Shown here in pieces: positions 30,189 through 38,118 of a stretch of DNA of 58,689 nt; the first letter of the stretch is position 1, and each line of letters opens with the position of its first letter. The position numbers and the translations under genes were made by a program. The notes beneath the pieces were generated by a model. The model did no database searches, had not been told where the DNA came from, and saw nothing but the letters and a program-made list of their open reading frames with translations. This stretch comes from Mycobacterium sp. Marseille-P9652 (GTDB taxonomy: Bacteria > Actinomycetota > Actinomycetes > Mycobacteriales > Mycobacteriaceae): NCBI RefSeq assembly GCF_902652685.1, contig NZ_CACRUY010000035.1:1-58689 (forward strand), in the 5' to 3' direction.

Positions 30189-31151
30189 ATGACTGCACCG
30201 GACACGACACGTCTGCTCGCGCAATTGCGCACGCTGCTGGACCTGACCCACACCGAGATCCAGGTCGCCGAGACCCGGATCATGCAGGCGCGCACCGAGG
30301 CCGTGCGCCGCGAGCTCACCCAGAACGCCGACAACGCCCGCAAGCGGGCCGACTCCCTGGAGTCCGCAATCCGCAAACTGGGGGGCTACCCCGACGTCAT
30401 TGGGCCCTTCCTGGGCCGCGCGGCCGCGACCGTCAAGGCGCTCACCGAGCAGGCCCAACCCTTCGACGAGGCGCTGCTGGGCGACCTCGCTCTCGAGGAC
30501 CAGTTGCTGGACCGCGCCCGCTACGCGAAGGCGCTTGCCGTCGCCGCGAAGCGGCAGGACATCGAGAACCTGACCGAGCGCCTGATCACCGCGCACTCGG
30601 CCACCGTGGACTGGCTGACGACCGTGCTCGCCGAGGACGCGCTGGGCGGCCCGGCCGCGCTGCGCCGTACGCCGTTGCAGGCGGCCGCCGGCACCGCGGT
30701 GAAGTTTGTCAACCTGCCGGTCGAGTGGTCGGCGCGCGGCGTTGACCGCACCGTCGAGGCGCTGCGCTCGGCGGGGCCCGCGTTCAACGACCTGATTAAG
30801 CGCGGCGGCAACGCCGGCGAGATCGCGGCCAAGGCGCTGTCCGCGTCGCAGAGCGCCGCCCTGCGCGCCGCGGAGCGCGTCACCCGCTCGGAGGGCGCGG
30901 ACCGTACCGCTGACGCCCTGCACTCGGGTCGCACAGCGGCCGGCGTCCTGGACGCCAGGGAGCTACCCATCCGCAAGTACGACGACCTGAGCGTGAACGA
31001 CGCGGTGGCGGCGATCAAGAAGTTGACGGACCCCGCTGACGTTCGCGCCATCATTGCCTACGAAGAGGCGCACAAGAATCGGCAGCGCATCGTATCGGCG
31101 GCGCAGACCCACGTCGCCGCCATCGCGAAGGACGTCGTCGGGATCAAGTAG
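30189..31151 (+). CDS. Ferritin-like domain protein
   Basis: A 320-residue, largely helical protein with AGGAGG at 30170-30175 before the ATG. The first 150 residues form a ferritin-like bundle (TRLLAQLRTLLDLTHTEIQVAETRIMQ and following), recognised loosely. The C-terminal 55 residues read LPIRKYDDLSVNDAVAAIKK through VRAIIAYEEAHKNRQRIVSA, a YExxH helical module common at the ends of actinobacterial lipid- or membrane-associated proteins. No signal peptide. A strong terminator follows. Function unknown to me. Confidence 0.7.
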   Translation: MTAPDTTRLLAQLRTLLDLTHTEIQVAETRIMQARTEAVRRELTQNADNARKRADSLESAIRKLGGYPDVIGPFLGRAAATVKALTEQAQPFDEALLGDLALEDQLLDRARYAKALAVAAKRQDIENLTERLITAHSATVDWLTTVLAEDALGGPAALRRTPLQAAAGTAVKFVNLPVEWSARGVDRTVEALRSAGPAFNDLIKRGGNAGEIAAKALSASQSAALRAAERVTRSEGADRTADALHSGRTAAGVLDARELPIRKYDDLSVNDAVAAIKKLTDPADVRAIIAYEEAHKNRQRIVSAAQTHVAAIAKDVVGIK

Positions 31152-31178
31152 CGATCCGAGCCAGCGTTGCTCCCGTCA

Positions 31179-31218
31179 CCGAGTGCCCCCGGCCGTCAGC
31201 AGACCCGGGGGCACTCGG
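31179..31218 (+). terminator. Strong hairpin terminator after the ferritin-like gene
   Basis: CCGAGTGCCCCCGG (31179-31192) pairs perfectly with CCGGGGGCACTCGG (31205-31218) across a 12-base loop, 27 bases after the stop codon. There is no T tract, as is usual for mycobacterial terminators. Confidence 0.75.
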
Positions 31219-31330
31219 CTCGTGCAATGCCGGCTCCCAGCGGGAAGATAAATCCGTGGCCGGGTGTTGATAACCGAGTACCATTGGATGTCCTGCCGAA
31301 GGTCGGCAGGGATGCTCGAAGTAAGACAAG

Positions 31331-31694
31331 GGGCTGAACGGTTTCGACTTCGCGCATCGAATCAAGGGAAGCGTGCCGGTGCAGGCAAGAGACCACCGTA
31401 AGCGTCGTTGCAACCATATAAGCGCCGATTCACATCAGCGCGACTACGCTCTCGCTGCCTAAGCGACAGCTAGTCCGTCAGACCGGGAAAGCCCTCGACC
31501 CGGAGCCTGGCGTCAGCTAGAGGGATCCACCGGTGAGTCCGGTCGCGGGACTCATCGGGACATCAACAGCGACTGGGATCGTCATCCTGGCTTGTTCGCG
31601 TGACCAGGAGATCCGAGCAGAGGCATAGCGGACTGCGCACGGAGAAGTCTTGAGGGAATGCCGTAGGACCCGGGTTCGATTCCCGGCAGCTCCA
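31331..31694 (+). ncRNA. ssrA: Transfer-messenger RNA
   Basis: The gene starts GGGGCTGAACGGTTTCGACT and ends GGTTCGATTCCCGGCAGCTCC plus the discriminator base, with the acceptor stem GGGGCTG paired to CAGCTCC. The T-arm is intact. The tag reading frame at 31423-31461 encodes ADSHQRDYALAA followed by TAA, the mycobacterial degradation tag. CCA is not encoded. It works with SmpB (27021-27530) to rescue stalled ribosomes. A strong terminator follows. Confidence 0.97.
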
Positions 31695-31704
31695 CAAGTG
31701 AATT

Positions 31705-31744
31705 GGCAGGCCAGAGTGTATTTTCGCTCTGGCCTGTCCCTTTT
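31705..31744 (+). terminator. Intrinsic terminator of tmRNA
   Basis: GGCAGGCCAGAG and CTCTGGCCTGTC form a 12-bp stem with one mismatch around a 10-base loop, followed by CCTTTT. This is a classical Rho-independent terminator, directly after ssrA. Confidence 0.85.
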
Positions 31745-31810
31745 GGTGGGTACCGGCGGCAGCGTAGCGGTACGGAGTTTGGTAGCTGTGGGTGGCTGGA
31801 TGCGCACCGG

Positions 31811-32494
31811 TCATGCCATTTTGACTGATCCGCAAGCGCTGGAAGCCAGTTGGCCGGCATGCGTGAGAGCGCTGAGTGCATCGATGTCGCGGGTCAGTTG
31901 GTGGTAGATGACGGCCGGTCCGAGCCATCTGCCCACGAGACTGCGGAGTGCCACAGGGTTGAGCGGCCGTTCGGGAGGATCGAGCAGAACCGACTGGAGT
32001 GTGCGGACAGCGAGTTCGATGAGGTCGTCCATCGCTGCCCGGTCGAAGCCATGGGCGGCCCAGTCGACGTCATATCGCCGGAACATCTCTCGTCCCAGAC
32101 CAAACGCCGCGCCGGCGGTGAACGAGGCCGACGTGCCACCCGGTAACCGCGCCTCCAGGACGCGGGCCATGAGCGGGTCGTCGGCGAACTCCTCGGCGGC
32201 GAATGCGACCCCCTCGACGACGGCAGCCGCCGGATTTGTCCACCCCCGCAGGTGATCGGCTAAACGATCGAGAAATCCGTTGGCCGAACGCATCTGGCTG
32301 CCGACCATCAGCGCTTCAGCCCCGGGAAAGTAACGGTAGACGGTCTGGCGGCTCACTCCCAGAACGCGGGCCACGTCGCTGACGCGGATGGCCGATCCGC
32401 CTTCGGCAACCAACGAGTCAACCGCGTCCAGAATCCTGTTGACGGCTTCCTCATCGGAGGCCGGCGTGCGGCCCGACCAGCCATGGCTACGCAA
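31811..32494 (-). CDS. TetR-family regulator beside the P450 gene
   Basis: A 227-residue TetR protein. The helix-turn-helix is IRVSDVARVLGVSRQTVYRYFPGAEAL at about residues 36-62, followed by a helical ligand domain with DPLMARVLEARLPGG and a C-terminal helix LTRDIDALSALTHAGQ. The start is a TTG, since the nearest upstream ATG is out of frame. It is divergent from the P450 gene across a 300-base region with inverted repeats, so it probably controls the P450 and itself. Confidence 0.82.
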   Translation of the reverse strand: MRSHGWSGRTPASDEEAVNRILDAVDSLVAEGGSAIRVSDVARVLGVSRQTVYRYFPGAEALMVGSQMRSANGFLDRLADHLRGWTNPAAAVVEGVAFAAEEFADDPLMARVLEARLPGGTSASFTAGAAFGLGREMFRRYDVDWAAHGFDRAAMDDLIELAVRTLQSVLLDPPERPLNPVALRSLVGRWLGPAVIYHQLTRDIDALSALTHAGQLASSACGSVKMA

Positions 32495-32795
32495 GGGAAA
32501 GGCCCATCATCGTGCTCCACTTCGGTATGACGTGACAACCTGTAGCTAGAAGTATTGCGGACTGGGGGCCGGGGTTCAACGATATCTTGTCGCTTCACCC
32601 GCGCCAGTTCGAATGAAAATCCTCATGAAGACTGCGCTCCTACGCGCAATGGCTCCTCGTGACCACACCACGCGAATACGCAGCAGTCAACGACGACGCG
32701 ACATTCTGCGCTGATGTGTCTTGTCAGCTGGCGCCAGGTCTGCTGTGATACATCAAGGAATCGCGGCGGGTTCCACTGCACCGGGAGGACCGACC
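32495..32795. other. Divergent intergenic region, TetR / P450
   Basis: A 300-base control region without ORFs. Near the P450 it holds TGATGTGTC (32712-32720) and GATACATCA (32747-32755), an inverted pair matching at 8 of 9 positions. Inside it is the 10-bp palindrome CTGGCGCCAG (32728-32737). These are candidate sites for the divergent TetR. Confidence 0.45.
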
Positions 32796-33995
32796 ATGAC
32801 CGTGGCTGAGGTCAACGACATTCGGTACGACCCCTACGATGTGGAACTTCTGGCCGATCCCTACCCAACGTTCCGGCGGCTGCGCGAGGAGTCGCCGCTG
32901 TACTACAACGAGCAATACGATTTCTATGCGCTCAGCCGTTTCCAGGACGTGAGCCATGCGCTTGTCGATACCGGCACGTTCAGTTCAGCCCGCGGAATGA
33001 TCCTCGAAGTGATCAAAGCCAACATCGAGATACCGCCCGGCATCATCGTTTTCGAGGACCCGCCGGTTCATGACATCCATCGCAAATTGCTCGCGCGGAT
33101 GTTCACCCCCCGCAAGATCGCGGAACTCGAGGACAAGATTCGGGCGTTTTGCGCACAATGTCTCGACCCTCGCGTCGGCACTGGACGTTTCGACTTCATC
33201 GCCGATCTCGGCGCTCAGATGCCGATGAGAGTCATCGGAATGCTGGTCGGCATTCCCGAGGACGACCAAGAACACGTCCGGGAACGCTCGAATGCGTATT
33301 TGCTGACCGAGGCCGGCGAACCCATGACCCTGGCCGCCGAAGGCGTCCACCACGACGAGGTGTTCGCCGCCTATCTCGACTGGCGCGCCGAAAACCCGTC
33401 CGACGACATCACAACTGAACTCCTCAACGTCGAATTCGACGACGAGACAGGAGTCCGCCGAACCCTGACCCGCGACGAAATCCTGCTTTACATCAGCCTC
33501 GTCGCCTCCGCAGGCAACGAGACCACCACCCGACTCCTGGGCTGGGCCGGAAAAGTTCTCGCCGACCACCCCGACCAGCGGCGCGAAATCGCGGCCAATC
33601 ATCGGTTGATTCCACAGACGATCGAGGAACTGCTGCGCTACGAATGCCCCGTACCGCACCTCGCCCGCTACGTCACCCGTGATACCGAGTGGTACGGCCA
33701 CACGGTGCCGGAAGGCAGCGTCATGATGCCGCTGATCGCATCGGCTTGCCGCGACCATCGCCAATTCCCGCCTGACGGAGACCGATTCGACATCCATCGC
33801 CAGCCGCGTCAGCACCTGGCGTTCAGCGTGGGAGCCCACTTCTGCCTGGGGGCGGCACTCGCCAGGCTGGAGGCCCGAATCGCGCTCGAGGAAATCTTCA
33901 AGCGCTTCCCCGAATGGGACATCGACACCCAGAACGCACACTTGTCATCGGCGTCGGCTGTCCGGGGCTGGGAGTCGATGCCCGCGTTCGTCTAG
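32796..33995 (+). CDS. Cytochrome P450
   Basis: A 399-residue soluble P450. The I-helix oxygen-activation motif is AGNETT (239-244), the K-helix ExxR is EELLR (277-281), PERF-region residues follow at DGDRFDIHR, and the heme loop FSVGAHFCLG has Cys350. The first loop position is F-S-V-G rather than the common F-G-x-G. GGGAGG precedes the ATG. Substrate unknown; actinobacterial relatives oxidise terpenes, steroids or lipids. Electrons could come from FprA via a ferredoxin, but no ferredoxin gene is adjacent. Confidence 0.9.
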   Translation: MTVAEVNDIRYDPYDVELLADPYPTFRRLREESPLYYNEQYDFYALSRFQDVSHALVDTGTFSSARGMILEVIKANIEIPPGIIVFEDPPVHDIHRKLLARMFTPRKIAELEDKIRAFCAQCLDPRVGTGRFDFIADLGAQMPMRVIGMLVGIPEDDQEHVRERSNAYLLTEAGEPMTLAAEGVHHDEVFAAYLDWRAENPSDDITTELLNVEFDDETGVRRTLTRDEILLYISLVASAGNETTTRLLGWAGKVLADHPDQRREIAANHRLIPQTIEELLRYECPVPHLARYVTRDTEWYGHTVPEGSVMMPLIASACRDHRQFPPDGDRFDIHRQPRQHLAFSVGAHFCLGAALARLEARIALEEIFKRFPEWDIDTQNAHLSSASAVRGWESMPAFV

Positions 33996-34101
33996 CGCCA
34001 CGCAAGTCGTCAGGGCGTCGCCGTGGCCGCGAAAACGGGTACCTTGCTTGATATTTCGGTTCGTCTGTCGAGTGAATGCGTCAGGAGCGCGATGCGCTCG
34101 G

Positions 34102-35187
34102 TCAGTGTGTACCGGGCATGCGGCGGACCAGGCCGTCGTCGAGCATCTGTTGGAAGTGCTCGGTGACCGTCTGCTCGACGGGCCGGTAGGTCAGTCCGAG
34201 CTCGTCGCGGCTGCGGCTGTTGTCGAACCTCAGCGGGTAACCCACGTTGCGGTCGACGAACTTTCGCGTCAGCCCGGCTACCGGTGCGATGGCCTTGATG
34301 ATCACCTTGGGTGCCGTCATCCTCGGGAACGGGTAGAGCGGGCCGAACCGGCGGCGCAGGATCTTGCCGATCTCCAGCATGGTCAGCGAATCCGCGTTGA
34401 CGATGTAGCGGCCGTGAGCCTCAGGAGTGAACCCGGCACGCAGGTGAGCATCGGCGACGTCACGCACGTCCACCACACCGAAGGTCAGTGCGGGAGCTCC
34501 GGCCAGCAGCGTGCCGTCCGTGAATTGCTTCATTGTGCTCAGGCTGGCCGAGTCACTGGCAGTGGTCAGCGCAGGGCCGAGCACCAGGCCGGGGTGGATG
34601 GTGACCATGTCCCAGCGGTCCTGCGCCTCGACGTAGCGCCATGCCTCTCGCTCGGCCACCGTCTTGGAGTACGGATACGGTTGGTGGTCAACGCTGCTCG
34701 TGGTGTTCCACTGTTCTTCGGTGAACACGCCGCCGGGAACATCACCGGATTCGCGGGCATCGCCGTAGATTGCGACCACGCTGCTGGTCAGCACGACGCG
34801 CTTGACGGTTTGCACGCGGTTGACCGAGTCCAGCACGTTGCGGGTCCCCTCCAGCGCCGGGCGCACCAGCGCTTCCTGCGCATCCTTGAACCCGGAGATG
34901 AGAAACGGCGATGCGGTGTGCATGACGAGTTCGCATCCGTTCATGGCCTCGTCAAAGCTGCCCGGTTCGAGCAGGTCCGCCTTGAACAGCCGGAGGCGGC
35001 CGGGGTGATCGTCGGAGAGCTTGTGCAGATGCTCCAGGCCGGAAGGCTTCTGCGGGTTGCGCACCGTGCCGTGCACGGTGCGTCCGGCTTCGAGGAGCAA
35101 TCGGACGATCCAACTTCCGATGTAGCCGCTGGCGCCCGTGACGAGCACCGGCGCCTCGGGGTCGATGACCGTCGATGGTGTGTTCAT
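34102..35187 (-). CDS. Extended SDR NAD(P)-dependent reductase/epimerase
   Basis: A 361-residue extended short-chain dehydrogenase of the dihydroflavonol-4-reductase type. The cofactor motif is TGASGYIGSW, the active site VVLTSSVVAIYG with YPYSKTVAE (catalytic Tyr and Lys), and the substrate-binding C-terminal domain contains VDVRDVADAHL. Relatives reduce aldehydes, ketones or act as 3-beta-hydroxysteroid dehydrogenase-like enzymes. It converges on the P450 gene and is divergent from the enoyl-CoA hydratase gene. Substrate unknown. Confidence 0.85.
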   Translation of the reverse strand: MNTPSTVIDPEAPVLVTGASGYIGSWIVRLLLEAGRTVHGTVRNPQKPSGLEHLHKLSDDHPGRLRLFKADLLEPGSFDEAMNGCELVMHTASPFLISGFKDAQEALVRPALEGTRNVLDSVNRVQTVKRVVLTSSVVAIYGDARESGDVPGGVFTEEQWNTTSSVDHQPYPYSKTVAEREAWRYVEAQDRWDMVTIHPGLVLGPALTTASDSASLSTMKQFTDGTLLAGAPALTFGVVDVRDVADAHLRAGFTPEAHGRYIVNADSLTMLEIGKILRRRFGPLYPFPRMTAPKVIIKAIAPVAGLTRKFVDRNVGYPLRFDNSRSRDELGLTYRPVEQTVTEHFQQMLDDGLVRRMPGTH

Positions 35188-35347
35188 GTGGGTGTCCTAT
35201 CCAGTGGACTCGAGGGTGTCACCAATTCGGCGAGGGGGCGATCATCTTTCACAGGGCTTTCTCCTCGCCCCACAGCGTATTGCCTCGGGGTTTGCCGAGC
35301 CGGCGCGGTCGCGCGGACCTCGACCGCGGCGCGATAGATTGCTCATC

Positions 35348-36151
35348 GTGAGCGAAGACAGAGTCCGTGTGCGGATCGCCGACAACGGCGTGGCAACGGC
35401 GACGATGGTGCGCGCCGACAAGCACAATGCGCTCGACCAACCAATGTTCGAAGGATTGGTGAAAGCTGCAGAGCAGCTGGCGGGCGACTCATCGGTACGC
35501 GCGGTTGTTCTGCACGGTGAGGGCAAGAGCTTCTGCTCCGGTTTGGACGTGGCAAGTTTCATGGGCGGCGAAGGCGGGACGGGCGTTCTGTTGACGCGAG
35601 CCGACGACCGGCCGGCGAACCTCGCTCAGCGCGTCAGCTACGACTGGTCGTTGGTACCGGTGCCAGTCATCGCCGCGATCCACGGCAACTGCTTCGGTGG
35701 TGGTTTGCAGATCGCGCTCGGCGCTGACATCCGGATCGCCGCGCCGGACGCGAAGCTGAGCGTCATGGAGATCAAGTGGGGACTCGTTCCCGACATGGGC
35801 ATCACCCAGACGCTGCCGAGGCTCCTACCGATCGACGTCGCGAAAGAGTTGACCTTCACGGGCCGCATCGTCTCCGGCGGCGAGGGTTCCGAGCTCGGCT
35901 TGATCACTCGGACGTCCGAGGATCCGCTCTCTGCGGCGCTGGCGCTTGCGGACGAGATCGCGCTGAAGTCACCGGATGCCATCCGTGCGGCGAAGCGCCT
36001 GTACAACGAAACCTGGACGAGCAACGACCCCGCCGCGGCCCTTGCGCTCGAATCGGCTCTGCAAACCGGGCTGATCGGCACGCCCAACCAGATTGCTGCC
36101 GTGGTCGCTGGAATGTCGGGGGAGCGGCCGGTGTTCACCAATCCCGCTTAG
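35348..36151 (+). CDS. Enoyl-CoA hydratase/isomerase (crotonase) family protein
   Basis: A 267-residue crotonase-fold enzyme from a GTG start. The two oxyanion-hole segments are GEGKSFCSGLDVASF and GNCFGGGLQIALGADIRIA. MEIKWGLVPDMG covers the region of the catalytic acids, reading like the dienoyl-CoA isomerase-type branch. TFTGRIVSGGEGSELGLI follows. It acts on CoA esters in beta-oxidation or side-chain degradation. It is divergent from the SDR gene and upstream of lipY. Confidence 0.88.
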   Translation: MSEDRVRVRIADNGVATATMVRADKHNALDQPMFEGLVKAAEQLAGDSSVRAVVLHGEGKSFCSGLDVASFMGGEGGTGVLLTRADDRPANLAQRVSYDWSLVPVPVIAAIHGNCFGGGLQIALGADIRIAAPDAKLSVMEIKWGLVPDMGITQTLPRLLPIDVAKELTFTGRIVSGGEGSELGLITRTSEDPLSAALALADEIALKSPDAIRAAKRLYNETWTSNDPAAALALESALQTGLIGTPNQIAAVVAGMSGERPVFTNPA

Positions 36152-36252
36152 CGCGAGAGTGCGGCGACAGTTAGACAGTTTCGGGAACCGCTACCAGACT
36201 CCCAGGCGGGGGCATAGGCTAGCTCCGCCTACGCGGCGATCGGTTAGTGGCC

Positions 36253-36272
36253 GGGCAACTGAAAGGTTGCCC
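36253..36272 (+). promoter_or_regulatory. Hairpin in the lipY leader
   Basis: GGGCAAC (36253-36259) and GTTGCCC (36266-36272) form a perfect 7-bp stem with a TGAAAG loop, ending 21 bases before the lipY GTG. It leaves the GGGAG site free. It could be an mRNA stability element or a weak operator. Confidence 0.3.
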
Positions 36273-36293
36273 TGAGTCGGCGGGAGTGGCGCG

Positions 36294-37490
36294 GTGTCCT
36301 ATCTTGTTGCGTTGCCGGACACGATGTCCGCCGCGGCCGCGGACGTGGCTTCGATTGGAGCGGAGGTCGCGGCGGCACACCGGGACATGGCGGGTGCCAC
36401 CACCGGAGTATTGGCGGCGGCTGAGGACGAGGTGTCCGCGGCGATCGCGGCACTGTTTTCCGCACACGGCCGGGCCTATCAAGCTCTCAGCGCACAGGCG
36501 GCGGCTTTTCACGGGCAGTTCGTGCAGGCGCTGGCGGGCGCCGTCGGTGCATATACCGCTGCAGAGGCGACGAACGCTTCGCCGTTGGCGACCCTCGAGC
36601 AGGCGTTGGTCAGTGTCGGACAGGACATTCAGCAATTCCCCACGACGTGGGCCACCGGCGTCACCAATGAACTCAATTTCCTCACCTCCGAACCGGGTTC
36701 GCCGCTCTTGGCGCTGTTCACCGGAGAGAATCCGCTGCTCGGGATAGGCATCAGCAACGGCCCGCCACCATTGTTGCCGCAGCTCCTCGGAGAGACGGTC
36801 CAGTACACCACCTATAACGGAATGAGCGTTGTGCAAATCACGCCGGCGCACCCAACCGGCGATTACGTGGTCGCCATTCACGGAGGCGCGTTCATCTTTC
36901 CGCCCTCGATCTTTCACTGGCTGCAATACACGGTGACGGCCTATCAGACCGGTGCGACCTTCGAAGTGCCGATCTACCCGTTGGTGCAGCAGGGAGGTAC
37001 CGCCGGCACGGTCGTACCGCAGATGGCCGGTCTCATCTCGTCACAAATCGCTCAGCACGGTGCCTCACACGTCAGCGTGATGGGCGACTCCGCGGGCGGC
37101 AACCTCGCACTGGCGGCCGTCCAATACATGGTGCAGAATCCCGCGCTTGGCCCGGTACCGAATTCCATGGTGTTGGTCTCTCCGTGGCTTGACCTGGCCT
37201 CGACCGGGGGGCAGATCGGCAAAGTGTGGGCCGGCGGTCTTTCGCTGACCAACCCCGAGGTGAGCCCGCTGTACGGGTCGCTGAGCGGGCTTCCCCCGAC
37301 GTATGTTTACTCCGGCTCGCTGGATCCACTCGAAGCATCGGCGTTGGCCCTCCAGCAACTGGCCGCAGCCCAACAGGTCCCGATGAGTTTCGAGTTCGCC
37401 TACGGCGGCATTCACGACTGGGTGCTGCTCACACCCGTCGGCCCGCTCTCCTGGCCGCTGATCGACCAGCAACTCGGCATCGCGGCCTGA
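36294..37490 (+). CDS. lipY: PE-domain triacylglycerol lipase LipY
   Basis: A 398-residue protein with a PE domain (1-95, [21 protein letters not shown]), a linker of about 70 residues, and a hormone-sensitive-lipase-type domain. The oxyanion HGG is at 196-198, the nucleophile in GDSAG is Ser266, and the triad is completed by Asp344 (GSLDPLE) and His374 (GGIHDW). The lipase half is collinear with M. tuberculosis LipY (Rv3097c, 437 residues); the linker here is about 40 residues shorter. The PE domain directs ESX-5 export and is removed outside the membrane. The enzyme hydrolyses stored or host triacylglycerol. GGGAG precedes the GTG start. Confidence 0.93.
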   Translation: MSYLVALPDTMSAAAADVASIGAEVAAAHRDMAGATTGVLAAAEDEVSAAIAALFSAHGRAYQALSAQAAAFHGQFVQALAGAVGAYTAAEATNASPLATLEQALVSVGQDIQQFPTTWATGVTNELNFLTSEPGSPLLALFTGENPLLGIGISNGPPPLLPQLLGETVQYTTYNGMSVVQITPAHPTGDYVVAIHGGAFIFPPSIFHWLQYTVTAYQTGATFEVPIYPLVQQGGTAGTVVPQMAGLISSQIAQHGASHVSVMGDSAGGNLALAAVQYMVQNPALGPVPNSMVLVSPWLDLASTGGQIGKVWAGGLSLTNPEVSPLYGSLSGLPPTYVYSGSLDPLEASALALQQLAAAQQVPMSFEFAYGGIHDWVLLTPVGPLSWPLIDQQLGIAA

Positions 37491-37611
37491 TTCGGATCAT
37501 TCAAGGTCGACGACGCGCCCGTCACGTCGTCCGGCGGCCAGGGGAGCGTTGCGCGCGCTGGTCACCCGCCGCCAGGTGTATGGACGTGCGAAGTTAGGGT
37601 AAGGAACCGTT

Positions 37612-38043
37612 ATGACCTTTCGTCGTCTTGCCTGGGTGCTCGGCGTGGTCGCCGTGGCGGCCGGCATTCCCGTCCCAGCCTCTTCCGAGCCGCTGACAAA
37701 GTGCCTGACGAATACGCCCAAGGGCAGGCAGGTCTACGTGCCCTGCGATCTTCTCAACGCCGGCGCCAACTTTCCGCCCGGCCAGCGTTGCCCTCCGCCG
37801 CTCGAGCAGTACCCCAAAGACGTCGCGGAATGGTGTGGTGACGGGCCGGGCCTTGCCAGCGCCACGCCCACGCCGACTCCGACAACTCCTACGACTCCTA
37901 CAACCCCGACGAGCCCTGGTAGGCCGACGACCTCGACGAGCCCCACCAGCCCGACGAGCCCGGGGCGGCCGACAAGTTCTGCGAGCCCGACGAGTTCGGC
38001 GACCCCAACCACCACCACGAGCTCCGCGGCTCCGGCCGGGTGA
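37612..38043 (+). CDS. Secreted Thr/Pro/Ser-rich protein
   Basis: A 143-residue protein with a signal peptide (FRRLAWVLGVVAVAAGIPVPASS, cleavage near ASS-EP). A Cys-containing domain of about 55 residues follows (Cys in KCLTN, PCDLL, RCPPP, WCGDG, enough for two disulfides). The tail is a low-complexity stretch of TPTTPT and SPGRPTT repeats likely to be O-mannosylated. GGA lies upstream of the ATG. No family recognised. A surface or secreted role is inferred from the composition. Confidence 0.75.
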   Translation: MTFRRLAWVLGVVAVAAGIPVPASSEPLTKCLTNTPKGRQVYVPCDLLNAGANFPPGQRCPPPLEQYPKDVAEWCGDGPGLASATPTPTPTTPTTPTTPTSPGRPTTSTSPTSPTSPGRPTSSASPTSSATPTTTTSSAAPAG

Positions 38044-38063
38044 TGGGTTGTCACCCGAAATGT

Positions 38064-38088
38064 CCGGCCCTGCGAGTCGGCGGGCCGG
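38064..38088. terminator. Hairpin between convergent genes
   Basis: CCGGCCC (38064-38070) pairs with GGGCCGG (38082-38088) across an 11-base loop, in the gap between the secreted protein and the mmpL gene. Probable bidirectional terminator. Confidence 0.5.
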
Positions 38089-38118
38089 GTAGCCCGTCCT
38101 GCGCACCAGCCGCAGCGG

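Noticed and set aside
31660-31697. Attachment-site duplication of the tmRNA 3' end
   Set aside because: I saw no second copy of the T-arm/acceptor sequence downstream and no integrase gene in the window.
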